DNA of 64,000 nucleotides. Origin: a virus. The stretch is from IMG/VR virus record IMGVR_UViG_3300022562_000747, positions 62,001-126,000 of that record; one strand, 5' to 3'. Position 1 is the stretch's first letter; each line of letters begins with the position of its first letter. Positions 1 through 9,284 of this stretch are shown here, piece after piece. The notes beneath the pieces were generated by a model. That model saw nothing but the letters and a program-made list of their open reading frames with translations, made no database searches and was not told the origin of the DNA. The position numbers were made by a program, and so were the translations under genes.

Positions 1-2
1 TA

Positions 3-95
3 GGACGAGGCACTATTCAATATATAGATAATATTGAGCCAGTAACTCGACAAGCTGACGTAACTGAAACATTCAAAATTTGTTTGGAGTTTTAA
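3..95 (+). CDS. C-terminal fragment of an upstream structural gene
   Basis: An open frame enters from the left edge and stops with TAA at 93-95, giving about 30 residues that end in ICLEF. The context directly upstream of a large fibre/baseplate protein, and an ending with an acidic-Phe pattern that I associate with T4-like baseplate wedge proteins, suggest a baseplate gene. This is inference from a short tail only, since the start and body lie outside the window. Confidence 0.5.
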   Translation, partial: GRGTIQYIDNIEPVTRQADVTETFKICLEF

Positions 96-109
96 AGGAA
101 TAAAAATAG

Positions 110-3100
110 ATGTCAATTGCAACTGATCTTAATGTTCATCCTTATTATGATGATTATGATTCTTCGAAGGATTATTATAAAATCTTATTTCAACCGGGTG
201 TTGCTGTTCAAACCCGGGAATTGAATCAATTACAGACATTATTTCAGAACCAAATTGAAAAATTTGGAGATAATATATTTCAATCTGGAACCATTGTTTC
301 GGGTTGTAACTTTTTATTCTTGGGTAAAGTTCCTTACATAAAGATTAAAGACCAAACAGTTGAGGGAGGAAGTGTATCTCCATCAGCATATGTATTTTAT
401 CGAGTAACTAATGAAACAACTGGATTATCAGCCCAAGTAACTCAATCATATGATGGTTATGAAAGTGCTGATCCTGATCTAAAAACATTATATCTAAATT
501 ACATTAATACTGGTTATGATGCTAATACATTTACCTTTGCATCAGGTGATGTTTTAACAGTTTATGATGGAACAACCGTAGGTATTGAAAAAGTAAGTAT
601 AGCTAATAATGCAGGAGGTTCAGGATTTTCTAATACCGATCCAGTAATAATAATTCCGGAAATTGCTATTACAGTATTAACAGGTACATTTTCTAATGGT
701 GAATATATTACTAATGGTAGTGGAGCTAATCTCCAAATTATAGCCGTTGATACTGTAACATTAGCTAATAGTAATCAAACAATTCTTAAATTAAAACCAC
801 GCACTGTGGATTTGGCTAATGCTTCGGCAACTGCTAATTCATGGACTATATCAATGAACGAGAGTATTCTTGATATTGATTCATCTGCAACAGCAACAGT
901 CACCAAAATATTTGGTTCGGGTTTTTATGCAACAGCATTAACCGATCCTAATGGAACTATCATCAATATTGATGTTTCTAATAAAGGATTTGGTTTTGAT
1001 GAATTACCATTTATTACAATACAGTCAGCCGATAATGGTTCGGGAATTGATGCTCTTGATTTGGTTCCACAAAATTATGTGACACAAATTTCAGTAGCAA
1101 CAGTAGCTAATACAACAGGACATGGTTGTTTGTTTGGAATAAACGAAGGTGTAATTTATCAAAAAGGATATTTCCTTCGAGTTCTTTCTCAAAGTATTGT
1201 TGTGGACAAATATTCAACAGTTCCCGATGGTGTAGCAGTTGGATTTACTACCCAAGAAAGTATTATCAATTCCAATCTTGATACATCATTAAATGATCCA
1301 GCATATACTAAAAATCAAAATGCTCCGGGTGCCAATCGATTGAAATTGGTTCCTAAACTAACTCTTACAACTATTGATAATGCATTATCTAATACTAATA
1401 TCCTGCCACTTGTCGAATATAGTGAAGGTAAACCCTATATTCAGCGACAAAAAACAGTATATAGCAAAATTGGTGATAAAATTGCCGAAGGAATTGATGA
1501 CACGTCCGGTAATTTCTTTATTAATCCGTTTTTGATCACTACTCAATCCGATACAGCTAATGATACAGCCGCATCATTTGATACAATTATTGATCCGGGA
1601 ACTGCATATATAAGTGGTTATAAAGTTTCAACACAAAAGAATTATACATCTATATATCCAGTATCATTCTTAGAAGCAGTTCAAAATAATTTCTCCTATA
1701 ACTTGAATTATGGAAAGTATATTCGTCTTAATAATGTTGGAGGTTCATTCGAATTTAATACTGGTGATATTGTAACACTATATGATACAGCCAAACAATT
1801 TGGCGCTAATTCGACTCTTGTATATGATCAAAACACTAATCCAGTAGGAGTATCTATTGGAACGGCTCGAATGAGATATTTTGGCATTGAAACATTGACA
1901 CCGGGAAACCCAATCTATGATCTATATATTTTCGATATACAAATGGCTAATGGAAAAAGCTTTTCATCCACTCGTTCAATTCATTATAATGGTACAGCAA
2001 ATGGTGTTGCTGATATTGTAACTGAAACTAATACAACTACCGGATTAGAACAAGCTGTAATTATTGATCCAACACAAAATCAATTGGTTTTCCCAATTTC
2101 TTCAACCACCATTAGAAATATTGCTAATGTAACATATCAATATCGCACCTTTGATGATACATTAACAGTAAACACTTCGGGCTATATTGTAAAAAGTGTT
2201 TCATCCAATACAAATTTATTTTTTCCATTTACTGGAGATTTAACTTCCTCACAACTTACTGATTTGTATGTTGTTCCTACATCAATTGATCTTGTGTATG
2301 CAGCTAATACATCCGGAACGGTTTCGGTTAATACATCGTCAGCTAATCTTACAGGATCATCCACCAATTTCTTGTCGGAATATGTGGTTGGAGATTGGTT
2401 ATACATTTATGATGCAGCATCTCACGATTTGAAACAAGTTCAACGTGTAGTTAATAACACATTGATGACTGTTGATTCAAATATTTCATTTACTAATGCT
2501 ACCTCAAATATGACTCGGGTATTTCCAAAAGATATCCCAATTCCATTTGGTATGCGATCAGGTTTATCAGCCAATGTCGATGTAGGACAAAATATTCTTA
2601 CTATTAATCTTGGAGGAGCATTAACAACAGGATCACCACAACCAATATCTCTCGGGGTAAATATAAATCAAGTTGATATTGGTCAAGGAACTAAAACCCC
2701 TGTTCGTAATGCATATGTATTGTTACAATTATCTAATAATGAAAATGGAGTTATAGGTCCATGGTGTTTGGGTGTTCCGGATGTATTCCGTTTGCGAGGA
2801 GTCTATATTGGTAATTCATCAGTTAATAGTTCTAGCACTGATTATTTCAAAGATTTTTATATCGATAATAATCAAACGTTGGAATATCGAGGATTGAGTT
2901 GGTTCTATAAGAAACCAACCGCTACTGTTAATTTAACATCATCACAATATATTCTTGTAAAATTTGATTATTTTACAAGTTCGGGACCTTCTTATTATAA
3001 TCCAGTATCCTATATAAGTTCAAATGTAGATCAAATTATTGCAGCCGATTCCCTATCTCTAAATGGATTGGATGAAAATGCTGGTTCAATTAATACATGG

Positions 3101-4963
3101 GAAATTCCGGAATTTTTCAACAATGAAAATCGTGTTGATTTATTGAAATGCATCGATTTCAGACCTTCAGTTGCAAATACTTGTGTTCCAAGCACTAACT
3201 ATGCTACAGCACCCACAAATCCGGATTCAACAAAAACTTTTGATAATTCAGAAAAATATTTTCCTGTTCCAGAAACAGTTTTTACAACAAATAACGTAAC
3301 AACTTGTATTGGTAATTTTATTACATTTTTCATTGATAAAGATGGTAATTTTAGTTCGGCTAATTCTACTATTACTGGTAATAAAGTTGTTTCAGCCAAA
3401 ACACCACCGGATAATATTAAAATTGCTGATATTATTGTTCCTGATTATCCAGCTATTCCAATTAATAAATCTATTCGGTTAACTGAACTGTTGAATACAG
3501 GTGTATTGAATCAAAAATATTCATCAACTCGCCAATCGAATCATACAATAGCAGTCAAAAGTGTTATTAATCAAAATGAAGATCAAGTATATACTCAAAA
3601 AGATATTGGTAAAATTGATCGTCGGTTGAAAAATGTTGAATATTATGTTTCTCTAAATCAATTAGAAACAACAATGAATAATTTGATCATTCCAAGCGTA
3701 AATGATCCAGCATTGGCTCGCTATAAATTTGGATTTTTTGCAGTTGATTATTCTCAACCTGAATTATTAGACATGGGCGATCCACAATGGGCAGCAACTA
3801 ATAAAGATGGTTATATGTGGCCAGATCGTCTTGATTGGGATATTTATTTTGGTAATGAAGGTGGAGCATTGCCATATATGAATGAATTGATTATTTCTCA
3901 ACAAAACGCAACAACTGGAACTCTTACTAATCCAGATGCAATTCCCGATTGTGCTATCGATGTTGCTAATACAGTTGCATATCAATTGAAGTTACGTTCC
4001 GGTATAACTTATATAAACAACTTTAATATTATATTAGCTGATGCTGAACATATGGCTAATACAGTTTCGGTTGGTATGGGCGCTAATAGAGACTATTGGA
4101 ATAATGATCCAACAAGTTCCAGCGTCGAAGTTTTCTTTATAACTTATACTGATGCAATTAAAATTGAAATATATCAAGGAAATACTCTAATAGTTGATAC
4201 ATCTTCGGCTGAAAATTTGAGCGCAATTGATATATCTAATCTAACTGGTTCTAATTCAAATAAATGGTTCTATGATCCAACTGGTATATATTTGGTTAAT
4301 TTTACAGCCCAAGGAAATAATTTTGTTACAGGTTCAGGTAAAGTAACGTGGGATTATAACGGAACAGGTGGAACGGCTGTGACTATCAAGACTACTCGAT
4401 TAACTAATCCAGTTTTAGCTCCTACAACTAGTGGAGAAATTAGAGGGGGGCTTGTATGGAAAGAAGCAATAAGCTATCCAGTTAATGGATCAACAGCCGG
4501 TTGTGCGCCACCTCCTCCGACCATTCCATGGCATCCATCTCCAATTCCGGATTTGCCACCAATAGATATTGATTATCATGATTGTGGAAATGGTATGCAA
4601 GATGCTAATATAGAATGGATTCCTTTGGATATGCCATCTATACCAAATTTTACTACATATCCGTCTATTCCGGGTCCAACATATAGTCCCTTTAGTCCAC
4701 ATTATCGAAATATGGACCTTGTAAAAGACTCGCAAGGTCATCTTTATCTAGTTAGTAATGGAATGAATACTTGGGATTTAGCCGCATATAAGCCCGCAAA
4801 TCAACAGACCGTTACGGAAAATCCTATGGATAATACATTATCAACAGGAAGTAGTCAAGGATATAATATTATCCAAAATCAACTAATATGGACACCGTAT
4901 AGTGAAAGTGGTCCAAATTCATCGTTTAATTATGTTTCAGAACTTGTTAATATTCAATGGTAA
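110..4963 (+). CDS. large tail fibre/baseplate-associated protein, DUF4815-type N-terminus
   Basis: A 1617-residue virion protein. The first 60 residues (HPYYDDYD, then TRELNQLQ at 35-42) match the start of DUF4815 proteins, which in T4-like marine phages are large structural proteins attached to the baseplate or fibres. The body is rich in Asn, Thr, Ser and Val, as expected for a long beta-structured fibre. A proline-rich stretch lies near residues 1470-1530. The start is ATG behind AAAGGAATAAA. No catalytic motif was seen. It heads a rightward run of virion genes with small gaps. Its exact place in the particle is not readable from sequence. Confidence 0.85.
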   Translation: MSIATDLNVHPYYDDYDSSKDYYKILFQPGVAVQTRELNQLQTLFQNQIEKFGDNIFQSGTIVSGCNFLFLGKVPYIKIKDQTVEGGSVSPSAYVFYRVTNETTGLSAQVTQSYDGYESADPDLKTLYLNYINTGYDANTFTFASGDVLTVYDGTTVGIEKVSIANNAGGSGFSNTDPVIIIPEIAITVLTGTFSNGEYITNGSGANLQIIAVDTVTLANSNQTILKLKPRTVDLANASATANSWTISMNESILDIDSSATATVTKIFGSGFYATALTDPNGTIINIDVSNKGFGFDELPFITIQSADNGSGIDALDLVPQNYVTQISVATVANTTGHGCLFGINEGVIYQKGYFLRVLSQSIVVDKYSTVPDGVAVGFTTQESIINSNLDTSLNDPAYTKNQNAPGANRLKLVPKLTLTTIDNALSNTNILPLVEYSEGKPYIQRQKTVYSKIGDKIAEGIDDTSGNFFINPFLITTQSDTANDTAASFDTIIDPGTAYISGYKVSTQKNYTSIYPVSFLEAVQNNFSYNLNYGKYIRLNNVGGSFEFNTGDIVTLYDTAKQFGANSTLVYDQNTNPVGVSIGTARMRYFGIETLTPGNPIYDLYIFDIQMANGKSFSSTRSIHYNGTANGVADIVTETNTTTGLEQAVIIDPTQNQLVFPISSTTIRNIANVTYQYRTFDDTLTVNTSGYIVKSVSSNTNLFFPFTGDLTSSQLTDLYVVPTSIDLVYAANTSGTVSVNTSSANLTGSSTNFLSEYVVGDWLYIYDAASHDLKQVQRVVNNTLMTVDSNISFTNATSNMTRVFPKDIPIPFGMRSGLSANVDVGQNILTINLGGALTTGSPQPISLGVNINQVDIGQGTKTPVRNAYVLLQLSNNENGVIGPWCLGVPDVFRLRGVYIGNSSVNSSSTDYFKDFYIDNNQTLEYRGLSWFYKKPTATVNLTSSQYILVKFDYFTSSGPSYYNPVSYISSNVDQIIAADSLSLNGLDENAGSINTWEIPEFFNNENRVDLLKCIDFRPSVANTCVPSTNYATAPTNPDSTKTFDNSEKYFPVPETVFTTNNVTTCIGNFITFFIDKDGNFSSANSTITGNKVVSAKTPPDNIKIADIIVPDYPAIPINKSIRLTELLNTGVLNQKYSSTRQSNHTIAVKSVINQNEDQVYTQKDIGKIDRRLKNVEYYVSLNQLETTMNNLIIPSVNDPALARYKFGFFAVDYSQPELLDMGDPQWAATNKDGYMWPDRLDWDIYFGNEGGALPYMNELIISQQNATTGTLTNPDAIPDCAIDVANTVAYQLKLRSGITYINNFNIILADAEHMANTVSVGMGANRDYWNNDPTSSSVEVFFITYTDAIKIEIYQGNTLIVDTSSAENLSAIDISNLTGSNSNKWFYDPTGIYLVNFTAQGNNFVTGSGKVTWDYNGTGGTAVTIKTTRLTNPVLAPTTSGEIRGGLVWKEAISYPVNGSTAGCAPPPPTIPWHPSPIPDLPPIDIDYHDCGNGMQDANIEWIPLDMPSIPNFTTYPSIPGPTYSPFSPHYRNMDLVKDSQGHLYLVSNGMNTWDLAAYKPANQQTVTENPMDNTLSTGSSQGYNIIQNQLIWTPYSESGPNSSFNYVSELVNIQW

Positions 4964-4976
4964 TATGAGGTTATAA

Positions 4977-5345
4977 ATGACTATTTGGCTTACAGACGTA
5001 TCATCTACATTATCGGCTGATAGTGTATCGATAGGAATACAGAAAACAAAAGCATTTCTAATGCCATTCTCAATAAATGGATTGCTTCCTAATTCAGAAT
5101 ATTTCTTTTTTGTTGATGATACTGATATGACTTGGGCAACAGCACAATCCGGAAAAAATATGGGTGATGGACTTTTATCTGATGAAAATGGAAAATTACA
5201 ATTTAATTTTTATGCAGAATTGATTATTTCAACTTCTGAAACATCTAATGATCTTAAGAAATCTCATTTGTTTCAGATAAAAGATGTAAATGGAATAGTA
5301 AGAGCTACAGGTATTGTTTCACAAAAAATAAAAGTGAAAACCTAA
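4977..5345 (+). CDS. small virion-associated protein of unknown function
   Basis: A 122-residue protein between two large fibre-type genes, with 13 bp to the upstream gene and 15 bp to the downstream gene, so it is probably cotranscribed with them. It begins MTIWLTDVSS and has alternating hydrophobic and polar residues that suggest a beta-sandwich. There is no signal peptide or membrane segment. A structural or adaptor role is inferred from position alone. Confidence 0.65.
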   Translation: MTIWLTDVSSTLSADSVSIGIQKTKAFLMPFSINGLLPNSEYFFFVDDTDMTWATAQSGKNMGDGLLSDENGKLQFNFYAELIISTSETSNDLKKSHLFQIKDVNGIVRATGIVSQKIKVKT

Positions 5346-5360
5346 TAAGGAGTTAGTTAA

Positions 5361-8012
5361 GTGACATTATTTAATACAGCATTTACGTTTTATGTTGATC
5401 CATCGGTGATTGATAACTCACCGTCTATATCTATTTCTTCAATTGGATTATATTTTATGTATCGTCCAAGTCCGACACAAAATATGTCTGGTTTGCAAAA
5501 TCCGGGTGTTACAATGTATCTTGTGGATACTGTGAATGATGTGCCTAATGTCGCAAATACAGTATTATTTCAAAATAATGCAAGATGTGAATGGAATGAA
5601 ATCAATACATCATCAGATGCAAGTGTAGAAACATTGTTTACATTCCGTCGCCCAATATCTGTTGTTACCGGTAAAAAATATGCAATAATTTTGAATTATG
5701 ATGGTAATGAAAATTTCAATCTCTGGACCAATCGTCGGGGATATAATCTAGTTGGAACAACTACTCCATCAACTGGACCATCCTCTCCATATGGAGGAAG
5801 TTTATTTAATGCTTCATCTCTTGTTCAATCATTAGCTGAATTGACTGCTCATGATGTATCAACATTATGGACTCCGGTAGTTGATGTTGATGTAAAATTT
5901 AATGTTTATTGTGCAAGATTTGCCGTTAACGGTGAACCAGTATTTGCGCTTGGTACTGCTCCGGATGAATATATCTATTCCCCATCTATAATTTTTGATT
6001 ATGATGAAGCAAATAATGTAGTTATGGTTGAACATCCATCTCCGCGCATTGAAAATATACAATTTGATCCAATTTTATCATTGAAACAAGCATATGTTGG
6101 ACCTCAAAAATCGTTCCAATACACAATATTTTATCCGGGTGGGGGTGTAACAGCAACCGTTTCTAGTTCAATGTCCAAAGTTATTACTGCGGCTGCAACT
6201 TTATCTAATAGTGCGCCATTTAGTTGGGATGATGTGTTTGGAACCTATACTGGAGACAAATATATTGTTATTTGGGATACCGATAGTTTTAATATTCGAA
6301 AAGTTGTAACTGTTGCTTCTAATACTCAAATTGTTTTGGATGCTAATACTACCTTTATTAATAGTGCATCATATTTCATGATTACTCCTGTTGCTACAAT
6401 TGACTCATTCAATGAATCATATTTGACAGGTAAAAAGAACTCTTTAATGTTTTTGCGGGATTCAAACGCCAATTCATCTGTTAGATTTGTCGGAGATGCA
6501 ATCAATCATGCGAATGTAACTATTTCGAGTGGAGGAACAGGTTATTCAAATGATGAAACAATTTTCATTGTTGGTTATGATTATGTAGCAAATAAGATTG
6601 TAGGTAATTATCCGGCTGAAATAAAATTGCAAACTAATACGTCCGGAGGTGTTAATTCTATCGCTTTTGCTAATATTGGAGCAGGTTTCTCCAATGTGGA
6701 CAATATTCAAATTGTTGTAGCTAATTCAATAACTACCACAGCCAACAATGAATCAACTAATACTGCAAATGGAAGTGGATTGAGTTTGAATATAGTAGTT
6801 GGATCAACAATCCTTACTGAACATGTTGTCAATAAATTCCGGGGTTGTAAAGTTTTGGATGTTGGTATTAGTGATTGTTATGTTTCATCTGATATTCTTC
6901 AAACAAGCAATTCATCTGTTATTAATTATATTACAACTACCTATTATACAGAACAAGATAACACAGTTCCGGGGGGATGGGTCAGTTATGTTGGTCCCCA
7001 AACTGTTGATATAACTTTGAATAAAACTCTTGAATCCATTACTTGGAATAAAACTCCTTCAATAGTCTCACGATCTAATGAGTTTGTGACCAAATATTCG
7101 GGGGGAGCCGATAATGATCAAGTTGATGCTCTAAATCCATATTCTAACTGTGTTGTTATTTCCTATGATATAAAATTTAATAATGATTATGTGGTTCCGG
7201 GTCCATTTGAATCACCAGTAGTTAACTTTGGTCGATATATCATAAATGATGATTGGACTAATGAACAAACTAATAGTGGAAATGCATTAGCTAAAGTTAT
7301 TATGCAATCAATCCAATTCCAAGGACAAGTTGATCCAACTAAACAAAGTGAAGATGTGGTTGTTTATATTACTGGATGGCGACCTCCGGGAACTGATATC
7401 AAAGTATATGCTCGTATCAAAAATAATTATGATTCTGAAGCATTTGATGATGAAGATTGGTCGTTACTAAAAATGTCAGCAAATAATATTTCTCCAATTA
7501 ATCAAGTTGAATTGACCTATGGATTTACAACTGAACCTAATACAACTCCAATGGTTGGAACTATTACAACAACTAATAATTCAGCTAATGTTACAGGTTC
7601 AAACACTGATTTCAGTGGATTGGTTCAGGGTGATTTTGTCAAAATATTTGACCCATTATTTGTGGAATCCGGTCTAAATGGAACCAATGCAAACTTTGTT
7701 ATTGCGATGGTAAATTCAACTCCAACTGATAATACTACATTGATAATTGATACAGTCTTTTCAACTAATACCGAATTGGGTATTGGAGGTCCAGAATTGG
7801 CTGATGTTGATGGTCTAAACATTGCAAAAGTTGATTATCCCCATCAAGCATATACCTATATTCAAAATGATAATATTGTTCAATATTATAATTTGACGAG
7901 TGAAAAATTCATGGATTATGGAACCATTCAATTGAAAATACTATTGTTGTCGGATAATTTTACAATTCTTCCACATATTTCATCAGTTCGTTGTATAGGA
8001 CTTAGTGCATAA
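5361..8012 (+). CDS. large tail fibre-like structural protein
   Basis: An 883-residue protein starting with GTG, placed by the AGGAG 8-12 nt upstream. The early segment around residues 33-50 (PSPTQNMSGLQNPGVTMYL) is a pattern I recognise from large structural proteins of cyanophage-like T4 relatives, where it is paired with DUF4815 proteins. The composition is rich in Asn, Thr, Ser and Val. It overlaps the next gene by one base (TAATG). It is likely a fibre or collar component, but no receptor-binding domain can be named. Confidence 0.8.
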   Translation: MTLFNTAFTFYVDPSVIDNSPSISISSIGLYFMYRPSPTQNMSGLQNPGVTMYLVDTVNDVPNVANTVLFQNNARCEWNEINTSSDASVETLFTFRRPISVVTGKKYAIILNYDGNENFNLWTNRRGYNLVGTTTPSTGPSSPYGGSLFNASSLVQSLAELTAHDVSTLWTPVVDVDVKFNVYCARFAVNGEPVFALGTAPDEYIYSPSIIFDYDEANNVVMVEHPSPRIENIQFDPILSLKQAYVGPQKSFQYTIFYPGGGVTATVSSSMSKVITAAATLSNSAPFSWDDVFGTYTGDKYIVIWDTDSFNIRKVVTVASNTQIVLDANTTFINSASYFMITPVATIDSFNESYLTGKKNSLMFLRDSNANSSVRFVGDAINHANVTISSGGTGYSNDETIFIVGYDYVANKIVGNYPAEIKLQTNTSGGVNSIAFANIGAGFSNVDNIQIVVANSITTTANNESTNTANGSGLSLNIVVGSTILTEHVVNKFRGCKVLDVGISDCYVSSDILQTSNSSVINYITTTYYTEQDNTVPGGWVSYVGPQTVDITLNKTLESITWNKTPSIVSRSNEFVTKYSGGADNDQVDALNPYSNCVVISYDIKFNNDYVVPGPFESPVVNFGRYIINDDWTNEQTNSGNALAKVIMQSIQFQGQVDPTKQSEDVVVYITGWRPPGTDIKVYARIKNNYDSEAFDDEDWSLLKMSANNISPINQVELTYGFTTEPNTTPMVGTITTTNNSANVTGSNTDFSGLVQGDFVKIFDPLFVESGLNGTNANFVIAMVNSTPTDNTTLIIDTVFSTNTELGIGGPELADVDGLNIAKVDYPHQAYTYIQNDNIVQYYNLTSEKFMDYGTIQLKILLLSDNFTILPHISSVRCIGLSA

Positions 8013-8224
8013 TGAAACAATCAAACCTAGTTCCAACTAATGTTCCGGGACTATATAAAAATAGAAGAAATATTGTAATAAATGAAAATATCGGAGATTA
8101 TCAACGATTGGTTGCCCTTCGAAATAGGAAAAAGATCGAAGATAAAATGCAAAAGGATATTGGAATTTTACAGAATGAAGTCAAAGAACTACGAAAGTTA
8201 ATAGAGGAAATTCGAAATGGCTAA
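8012..8224 (+). CDS. small coiled-coil protein
   Basis: A 70-residue protein coupled by TAATG to the upstream fibre gene and overlapping the next gene by 8 bp. The last 35 residues (KIEDKMQKDIGILQNEVKEL and on) have a heptad pattern typical of a trimeric or dimeric coiled coil. It may be an oligomerisation or linker peptide for the neighbouring fibres. Function is unknown. Confidence 0.7.
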   Translation: MKQSNLVPTNVPGLYKNRRNIVINENIGDYQRLVALRNRKKIEDKMQKDIGILQNEVKELRKLIEEIRNG

Positions 8225-8927
8225 AACACTTACGCCTATTGATGTACCGGGGGGTGATACACCGCTTGATTTGGTAACATTAGCCAATGCAATAGTCAAC
8301 ACGATAGCAACCGAAGTAGTAACAGCAAATTCAGATGCTAATGGAGCGTTGACTATTGGCAATAGTTATGTGTCGGGAGTCTTAGGAGCATCGGTTATCG
8401 CGGCAGGTGAATTACGAGGCGGCACCGTTGCAACCCCGGATTATGTTCTTGTATCATCCAATCTTGTTGCTACTAATGCCAGTGTTACTATCAAAATGGG
8501 AACAACAAGCATTAATTCATCGGTAATCAATGCTTCATCGTTAGTTGTAAATGCCGCTGCTATTGAATATTTTACTCTCGATAATATGACCTTGGGTAAC
8601 ACCGAATATACTTCTCTTACTTTCAATGCCAATTCATCACCTGATCAGGTATTTGATTTTTTTGCCAAATCTGCATATCGATCAGCCGAATATCTTCTCC
8701 AAATGACCGATACATCTCCAGCCGCAAATGCCTATCAGGTGATGAAATTCTTAGTTGTTCATGATGGAACGTCAGCCTTTATTACTCAATATGGTATTGT
8801 TACATCCAATGGCGAAATTGCCACAATCAATGCATCGGCAAATAGCACCTCGATTTTGATTACAGTATCGCCAGTTTCCGCGACAAATGTGGAGTTAATA
8901 GCTACTCGGACCATGATGGGAATCTAA
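8217..8927 (+). CDS. predicted virion structural protein
   Basis: A 236-residue protein overlapping the preceding coiled-coil gene. It begins MAKTLTPIDVPGGDTPLDLV and is rich in Ala, Asn, Ser, Thr and Val. The second half (DNMTLGNTEYTSLTF, then YRSAEYLLQMTD) resembles beta-structured tail proteins of T4-like phages. There is no signal peptide or catalytic motif. The gene lies in the fibre cluster, and a structural role is inferred. Confidence 0.7.
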   Translation: MAKTLTPIDVPGGDTPLDLVTLANAIVNTIATEVVTANSDANGALTIGNSYVSGVLGASVIAAGELRGGTVATPDYVLVSSNLVATNASVTIKMGTTSINSSVINASSLVVNAAAIEYFTLDNMTLGNTEYTSLTFNANSSPDQVFDFFAKSAYRSAEYLLQMTDTSPAANAYQVMKFLVVHDGTSAFITQYGIVTSNGEIATINASANSTSILITVSPVSATNVELIATRTMMGI

Positions 8928-8930
8928 ATA
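8923..8930 (+). promoter_or_regulatory. candidate late promoter box (TCTAAATA)
   Basis: TCTAAATA shares the TAAATA core of the T4 late promoter TATAAATA. Its TAA is also the stop codon of the upstream gene. It lies 20 bp before the GTG start of the next structural gene. Confidence 0.45.
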
Positions 8931-8949
8931 CCTTGAAGGGAGAGAAAAA

Positions 8950-9282
8950 GTGGCTATTAAATATAACTTTGTAATAGATCAAGGTTCCGATTTCGACTAT
9001 ACAATTGTATTGAATGACCAAAATGATGAACCATTCAATGTTAGCGGATTTACGGCTAACGCTCAAATGCGATCAAATTACACAGCTTCCAACTCCATTC
9101 CTTTTACCACAACGTTAGCTAATGGTAGTCTGACTCTTGCATTGGCAGGATCAGTTAGTGCCAATATTGAGGCAAAACGTTATGTTTATGATGTTATGCT
9201 TTCTAATGTCAATGATGGTATTGAAGAACGAATCCTAGAAGGTATTGCAACTGTAAGTCCACGAGTAACAAGGGAAGGATAA
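8950..9282 (+). CDS. small beta-rich virion protein adjacent to collagen-like fibre
   Basis: A 110-residue protein starting with GTG behind GAAGGGAGAG. It reads MAIKYNFVIDQGSDFDYTIV with later YVYDVMLSN and SPRVTREG, like small proteins that sit next to fibre genes in T4-like phages, some with an Ig-like or BppU-like fold. It is three bases from the next gene. A fibre-attachment role is inferred from position only. Confidence 0.7.
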   Translation: MAIKYNFVIDQGSDFDYTIVLNDQNDEPFNVSGFTANAQMRSNYTASNSIPFTTTLANGSLTLALAGSVSANIEAKRYVYDVMLSNVNDGIEERILEGIATVSPRVTREG

Positions 9283-9284
9283 TT